This document shows, piece after piece, positions 59,967 to 64,000 of a DNA stretch of 64,000 nucleotides. Below the pieces are notes generated by a model that saw only the letters and a list, made by a program, of their open reading frames with translations, was not told the DNA's origin and searched no databases. Source of the DNA: Mycolicibacterium sp. CH28 (GTDB lineage: Bacteria; Actinomycetota; Actinomycetes; Mycobacteriales; Mycobacteriaceae); contig NZ_SRLQ01000010.1 in NCBI RefSeq assembly GCF_004745805.1, positions 1-64,000 on the forward strand. Reading direction: 5' to 3'. Within the stretch, counting starts at the first letter, position 1. Each line of letters begins with the position of its first letter. A program made the translations under genes and the position numbers.

Positions 59967-60712
59967 CGGGGCATCCTGCGCCACACGAACTGGGGCGTCA
60001 TCCGAAACGCGAACGCCAGCACGGCCAGCGGTGCGGGCACCCACACCGCGCGCCGGCCCTTCGCCAGTGCGCGGGCCGTCGCCGCCGCGACCTGGGCGGG
60101 CGTGCTCGACAGCGGCGCCGGCTCCATACCCTGCGTCATCCGCCCGATGACGAAACCGGGACGCACGATCAGCAGCCGCACCCCGCTGCCGTGCAGCGCG
60201 TCAGCCAACCCGTTGGCGAACGCGTCGAGCCCGGCCTTGGCCGAACCGTAGACGTAGTTGGCCCGTCGGGCCCGCACGCCCGCGATCGAGGAGAACACCA
60301 CCAGCGCTCCCCGGCCGGCCGGCCGCATCGCGGCGGCCAGATGGGTCAGCAGGCTGATCTGGGCGACGTAGTCGGTCTGGACGACCGCGACGGCGTGCCC
60401 AGCGTCGCGCTCGGCGCGGGCTTGGTCGCCGAGGATGCCGAAAGCCAGCACCGCGGTGCCGATCGGTCCGTGCTCGGCGATCAGTCGCTGCACCAACGGG
60501 CCGTGGGAGGCAAGGTCGTCGGCGTCGAATTCGACGGCGTGAACGGCCCCGGCGCCGGCCTCGCGCACCGTGCTGACCTGCTGGTCGAGCCGGTCAGCGC
60601 CCCTGGCGGCCAGCACCACCGTCGCGCCGGGGGCCAATCGCGCGGCAAGTTCGACCCCGATCTCGCTACGGCCGCCGAAGATCACGACCGGCCCTGGCCC
60701 CGTGTCACTCAC
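59963..60712 (-). CDS. Short-chain dehydrogenase
   Basis: 249 residues, SDR family. Nucleotide-binding motif is VVIFGGRSEIGVELAARL (residues 9-26; G-x3-G-x-G modified to GGRSEIG), the catalytic triad Ser is in VVFSSIAGVRA, and Tyr-x3-Lys is in YVYGSAKAG. The C-terminus has a hydrophobic segment (PLAVLAFAFRM). The substrate is unknown; it corresponds to Rv2073c. GTG 60712. It is the first gene of a coupled unit with cobL, cobM and cobK, but a role in cobalamin synthesis is not established. Confidence 0.9.
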   Translation of the reverse strand: MSDTGPGPVVIFGGRSEIGVELAARLAPGATVVLAARGADRLDQQVSTVREAGAGAVHAVEFDADDLASHGPLVQRLIAEHGPIGTAVLAFGILGDQARAERDAGHAVAVVQTDYVAQISLLTHLAAAMRPAGRGALVVFSSIAGVRARRANYVYGSAKAGLDAFANGLADALHGSGVRLLIVRPGFVIGRMTQGMEPAPLSSTPAQVAAATARALAKGRRAVWVPAPLAVLAFAFRMTPQFVWRRMPR

Positions 60713-60748
60713 AGCAGCTGATTATTCACTGCGCTAGCGTGGAGGTTG

Positions 60749-61162
60749 ATGGCGAACTCAACCACCCGGCTGACCAGCGACGCATTGGCATTTCTCACCG
60801 AACGCCACCTTGCGATGCTGACCACCTTGCGCTCTGACAACTCGCCACACGTGGTGGCGGTCGGCTTCACGTTCGACCCCAAGACCCACATCGCCCGAGT
60901 GATCACCACCGACGGATCGCAGAAGGCCGTCAACGCCGAACGCTCCGGCGTCGGGGTGCTCTCCCAGGTCGACGGCGCCCGCTGGCTATCGCTGGAGGGC
61001 AAGGCCAGCGTCAACCGCGATCCCGCGGCGATCCGCGACGCCGAGCTGCGCTACGCCCAGCGCTATCGCACCCCGCGGGTCAACCCCCGCCGCGTGGTCA
61101 TCGAGATGCACATCGAGCGTGTGCTCGGCTCCTCTGATCTGCTGGACCGCGCAAAGAGCTAG
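60749..61162 (+). CDS. F420-dependent PPOX-type reductase (Rv2074-like)
   Basis: 137 residues, split-barrel fold. Segments LTSDALAFLTERHLAMLTTLRSD, GSQKAVNAERSG and RYRTPRVNPRRVVIEM match the Rv2074 group; Rv2074 was reported as an F420H2-dependent biliverdin reductase. The length equals that of Rv2074. Start ATG 60749; a TTG at 60746 precedes it and GGAGG (60741-60745) is close. Divergent from the SDR gene with 36 bases between. Its stop codon overlaps that of pepE (CTAG), tail to tail. Confidence 0.9.
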   Translation: MANSTTRLTSDALAFLTERHLAMLTTLRSDNSPHVVAVGFTFDPKTHIARVITTDGSQKAVNAERSGVGVLSQVDGARWLSLEGKASVNRDPAAIRDAELRYAQRYRTPRVNPRRVVIEMHIERVLGSSDLLDRAKS

Positions 61163-62280
61163 ACGGGCACGACGATCAGATCGTGCGGGCGGTGGTTGAC
61201 CGACTCCACGCCGTTCGCGGTGACGATCACGATGTCTTCGATCCGCGCGCCCCAGCGACCGGGGAAATAGACACCCGGCTCCACCGAGAATGTCATCCCC
61301 TCGTCCAGCGGCAGGTCGTTGCCGGCCACGATGTAGGGCTCCTCGTGGACTGACAGGCCGATGCCGTGCCCGGTGCGATGGACGAAGTAGTCGGCTAGGC
61401 CGGCCTCAGCCAGGACGTCGCGGGCGGCGGCGTCGACCTGCTCGGCGGTGACCCCGGGCCGCACCGCCTCGACCGCGGTCGCCTGCGCGCGCTGCAGTAC
61501 CGCGTACTGCTCGGCGATCTCGGCGCTGGGCTCACCCAGGCTGTAGGTACGGGTGCAGTCGGAGTTGTAGCCCGGATCGCAGGGACCGCCGATGTCGACG
61601 ACGACGATGTCACCTTCCTGCAGCACCCGGTCCGAACATTCGTGGTGCGGGTCCGCGCCGTGCGGCCCGGAGCCGACGATGATGAATGCCACCGCGGAAT
61701 GCCCTTCGGCCACAATCGCTTTCGCAATATCTGCGGCAACGTCAGCCTCCGTGCGGCCAGGCACCAGGAACTCGGGCACCCGGGCGTGCACCCGGTCGAT
61801 CGCAGCACCGGCCTTGCGTAGCGCATCGATCTCGGCGGGATCCTTGACCATCCGCAACGACCGCAGCACATCGGTGGCCAGCACCGGTACCGCACCGAGC
61901 CGCTGCGCCAACGGCAACAGGTGCAGTGCGGGCATCGAGTCGGTCACCGCGACCCTGGCGTGCCCGCCGAGTGCGTCGGCCACCAGCTCGTACGGGTTCT
62001 CACCGTCGACCCAGTCCCGCACGGCCAAACCCAGGTCCACGACCGCGGACTCCTTCAGTGCCGCCAGTTCCATGCGCGGCACCACAACCATCGGCGCGCC
62101 CGAGGCGGGTACCACCAGGGCGCTCAGCCGCTCGAAGGTCTGGGCCGCCGAACCGATGAGGTAGCGCAGGTCATAGCCCGGCGTAATGACCAGCCCAGCC
62201 AGCCCCGCGTCGGCCGTCGCGGCTGCCGCGGCTGACAGGCGGCGGGCGTACACATCGCTGCTGAAACGACTGGCGCTCAT
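61159..62280 (-). CDS. pepE: Xaa-Pro dipeptidase (M24 family)
   Basis: 373 residues. Metallopeptidase cleaving X-Pro dipeptides. An N-terminal creatinase domain (about 1-130) is followed by the pita-bread domain with metal ligands in VVDIGGPCDPGYNSDCTRTY, HRTGHGIGLSVHEEPYI, MTFSVEPGVYF and ARIEDIVIV. ATG 62280 gives the size of M. tuberculosis PepE (Rv2089c). Divergent from the exonuclease gene with 77 bases between. Confidence 0.95.
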   Translation of the reverse strand: MSASRFSSDVYARRLSAAAAATADAGLAGLVITPGYDLRYLIGSAAQTFERLSALVVPASGAPMVVVPRMELAALKESAVVDLGLAVRDWVDGENPYELVADALGGHARVAVTDSMPALHLLPLAQRLGAVPVLATDVLRSLRMVKDPAEIDALRKAGAAIDRVHARVPEFLVPGRTEADVAADIAKAIVAEGHSAVAFIIVGSGPHGADPHHECSDRVLQEGDIVVVDIGGPCDPGYNSDCTRTYSLGEPSAEIAEQYAVLQRAQATAVEAVRPGVTAEQVDAAARDVLAEAGLADYFVHRTGHGIGLSVHEEPYIVAGNDLPLDEGMTFSVEPGVYFPGRWGARIEDIVIVTANGVESVNHRPHDLIVVPV

Positions 62281-62357
62281 GTCAGCCAGGTTAGCCGCAG
62301 GCCCACCGGGACGCGATCGGCGACCGTCCCTGCAACGCTCCTGGCAGGATGGCGGGC

Positions 62358-63314
62358 ATGTCTGCACCGGTGTTGCTGCTCGACGGCGCGAGCATGTGGT
62401 TTCGATCGTTCTTCGGTGTGCCGTCGTCGATCACCGCGCCAGACGGTCGACCGGTCAACGCGGTGCGCGGGTTCATCGACAGTGTGGCCACCCTGGTCAG
62501 TCGGGAACGCCCGGCCCGGCTGGTGGTCTGCCTGGACCTGGATTGGCGCCCACAGTTCCGGGTCGACTTGATCCCGTCGTACAAAGCGCACCGCGTCGCC
62601 GAGGAAAACCCCAGCGGCGAAACGGATGTGGAGGAAGTTCCCGACGAGCTGAGCCCGCAGGTCGACATGATCATGGAACTGCTCGACGCGTTCGGCATCG
62701 CCACCGCAGGCGCGCCCGGCTACGAGGCCGACGACGTCCTGGGCACGCTCGCCGCCGCCGAGCGGCGCGATCCGGTGGTGGTCGTCAGCGGTGACCGCGA
62801 TCTGCTCCAGCTGGTCACCGACGACCCGGTCGCCGTGCGGGTGCTCTATCTGGGCCGCGGGCTGTCCAACGCGACGATGTTCGGGCCGGCCGAGGTGGCC
62901 GAGCGCTACGCTGTGCCCGCTCACCGGCCGGGGCCGGCCTACGCGGAATTGGCGCTGCTGCGCGGGGATCCATCCGACGGCCTGCCCGGTGTGCCCGGTG
63001 TCGGCGAGAAGACCGCCGCCACCCTGCTGGCGCAGTACGGCTCGCTGGAAGACATCCTGGCCGCCGCGCATGATCCTACGTCCAAGCTGTCCAAGGCCTT
63101 TCGGACCAAACTGCTGGCCGCCACCGACTACATCGAAGCGGCCGGGCCGGTGGTCCAGGTGGCCCGCGACGCCCCGGTGCGGCTGTCCGCCACCGACGAC
63201 CGGCTGCCGCTGGCAGCCGCCGACCCCGCCCTAGTCGCCGAACTGGCGGGCCGGTACGGGGTCGGTTCGTCGATCAGCCGGCTACAGAAGGCGCTCGACG
63301 AGCTACCTGGCTAG
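62358..63314 (+). CDS. 5'-3' exonuclease (FEN-like)
   Basis: 318 residues, stand-alone relative of the PolA 5' nuclease domain. N-terminal active-site acidic residues appear in VLLLDGASMWFRSFF, CLDLDWRPQFR, GYEADDVLGTLA and VSGDRDLLQLV. The helix-hairpin-helix DNA-binding segment is GLPGVPGVGEKTAATLL. It should process flaps or RNA primers. ATG 62358 is chosen because AGGA (62346-62349) is correctly spaced from it; ATG 62349 is an alternative. It corresponds to Rv2090. Confidence 0.94.
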   Translation: MSAPVLLLDGASMWFRSFFGVPSSITAPDGRPVNAVRGFIDSVATLVSRERPARLVVCLDLDWRPQFRVDLIPSYKAHRVAEENPSGETDVEEVPDELSPQVDMIMELLDAFGIATAGAPGYEADDVLGTLAAAERRDPVVVVSGDRDLLQLVTDDPVAVRVLYLGRGLSNATMFGPAEVAERYAVPAHRPGPAYAELALLRGDPSDGLPGVPGVGEKTAATLLAQYGSLEDILAAAHDPTSKLSKAFRTKLLAATDYIEAAGPVVQVARDAPVRLSATDDRLPLAAADPALVAELAGRYGVGSSISRLQKALDELPG

Positions 63315-63330
63315 GCCGAGTCAGACAGAA

Positions 63331-63399
63331 CCGCGCCGAGATTGAGCTCACGCACGAAACGTTCGAGTGGAACGCTGCGTGAGTTCAATCTCGACGCGG
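63331..63399. repeat. Large imperfect inverted repeat between convergent genes
   Basis: 24-base arms at 63331-63354 and 63376-63399 match at 22 positions when folded. The 21-base loop contains its own small stem CGTTC-GAGTG-GAACG. It lies between the stop of the exonuclease (63314) and the stop of the DUF4333 gene (63437). It could be a bidirectional terminator, a dispersed palindromic repeat, or both. There is no strong U-run after either arm. Confidence 0.75.
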
Positions 63400-63436
63400 C
63401 TATGACGCAGTCGAGCGGCCACTCCTGCACAAGCGG

Positions 63437-64000
63437 CTACTTGGGCCGGCCGACCTCGTAGGTGCCCTTGTCGTCCTGGAAGGTCACGGTCACCTGACGC
63501 TTGGTGCCGTCGATGCTCACCTCGCAGGTGAACGTGTCACCCTTCTTGACCGTCGGGTCCTGGCCGTTGTTGCACTTGACATCCTTGACGCCCTTAGCGC
63601 CGTAGCCGTTGGTCTCGTCGGTGAGAATCTGCTGCACGCCCTGCTGGGCCTTGTTGATGTCCAGCTTGGTGGTGACGAAGAAGCCGGGCTTCCAGAATCC
63701 GAGGATCAGCACGACGGCGACCACGATCGCGGCCAGCACACCCACGACCGTGCCGATCACCGTCATCGAACGCTTGGTGGATTCCTCACCGCCGGGCTGC
63801 GGGTAGGGACCGAACTGACCCGGCTGACCGGGTTGTCCGGGTTGTCCGGGCTGCGGGTACTGGCCATATTGCGGCTGACCGTACTGACCGGGCTGACCGT
63901 ATTGCGGCTGACCGTACTGACCGGGCTGGCCATAGGCGGCCGGGTTGTATTCGGTCGGAGCCTGGTACGGCTGCTGCGGATAGCCCTGCGGCGGCTGCCC
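63437..64000 (-). CDS. DUF4333-type membrane protein with Gln/Gly/Pro/Tyr-rich N-terminus, cut by the right edge
   Basis: The frame is open from position 64000 to the stop at 63437 (187 codons visible); the start lies beyond the window, so an apparent start at 63766 is internal. The visible N-terminal 78 residues are repeats such as GQPGQYGQPQY, encoded by 33-base tandem units at 63868-63933. A membrane segment follows (TVIGTVVGVLAAIVVAVVLI). The extracytoplasmic part (about 85 residues) fits DUF4333, with two cysteines (VKCNNGQD and FTCEVSIDG) likely forming a disulphide, and ends GTYEVGRPK. It corresponds to Rv2091c. The function is unknown. Confidence 0.88.
   Translation of the reverse strand, partial: GQPPQGYPQQPYQAPTEYNPAAYGQPGQYGQPQYGQPGQYGQPQYGQYPQPGQPGQPGQPGQFGPYPQPGGEESTKRSMTVIGTVVGVLAAIVVAVVLILGFWKPGFFVTTKLDINKAQQGVQQILTDETNGYGAKGVKDVKCNNGQDPTVKKGDTFTCEVSIDGTKRQVTVTFQDDKGTYEVGRPK
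63868..63933. repeat. Two 33-base tandem repeats in the DUF4333 gene
   Basis: Units at 63868-63900 and 63901-63933 are nearly identical and encode GQPGQYGQPQY on the minus strand. Shorter nine-base repeats (CCGGGTTGT type) lie at about 63826-63850 and encode GQP. Confidence 0.85.

Noticed and set aside
63764..63766. Start of the DUF4333 gene at ATG 63766
   Set aside because: The same frame stays open to the window edge and encodes the Gln/Pro-rich tail expected for this protein, so this Met is internal.

Overview
The window is high-GC chromosomal DNA from a Mycobacterium, most likely a rapid grower (Mycolicibacterium type). Three things point there: the gene content and order match mycobacterial chromosomes block by block, GTG starts and 1-8 base gene overlaps are common, and the 16S rRNA has the short helix 18 typical of rapid growers. 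No phage, plasmid, IS element, CRISPR array or tRNA gene was found. All statements about gene order in other species are from memory.

Layout. (1) 1-6008: a thiolase gene running off the left edge, divergent methylmalonyl-CoA epimerase, the mismatch endonuclease NucS with a coupled small Cys/His protein, a membrane adenylate cyclase, and alkylation repair genes (Ada-AlkA fusion and Ogt). (2) 6067-11745: one complete rRNA operon on the minus strand (promoter, leader, 16S, spacer, 23S, 5S, terminator). (3) 11786-22850: tyrS, 3-methyladenine glycosylase, an ABC export pair with a TetR regulator, a Trm112-like protein, an exported protein, a two-domain hydrolase/acyl-CoA-ligase-like protein, an ABC-F ATPase and an MFS transporter. 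(4) 22879-34899: the arginine operon argCJBDFRGH with a candidate ArgR operator over the argC start, preceded by pheST. (5) 35051-41181: a glutamate-synthase-like flavoprotein, a methyltransferase and a sulfonate uptake and desulfonation operon (ssuCBAD). (6) 41328-47328: a zinc-finger protein, rbpA, separate ppm1 and lnt, an amidohydrolase, fxsA-like and a PPOX-type protein. (7) 47374-60712: aerobic cobalamin genes (cobN, cobG, cobH, cobIJ, cobK, cobM, cobL), interrupted by a three-gene insert (Fe/2OG dioxygenase, DJ-1-like protein, MocR regulator). (8) 60749-64000: an F420-type PPOX protein, pepE, a 5'-3' exonuclease and a DUF4333 membrane protein cut by the right edge.

Working together: NucS, Ada-AlkA, Ogt and Mpg cover mismatch and alkylation repair. 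The arg operon carries ornithine and arginine synthesis from N-acetylglutamate to arginine together with its own repressor. ssuCBAD and the TauD-family dioxygenase both fit recovery of sulfur from organic sulfonates or sulfate esters. The cob genes cover much of the corrin ring pathway.

The most notable structural point is that the rRNA operon has tyrS upstream, as in the rrnB locus of fast growers, but ogt downstream, as at the rrnA locus. This implies recombination between two rRNA operons or an assembly join inside one. No clearly new defence or mobile system was found. The best leads for undescribed biology are the small protein coupled to NucS, a Cys-rich in-frame leader before ssuC, a short repeat that enters coding sequence, and a large intergenic hairpin near the right edge.
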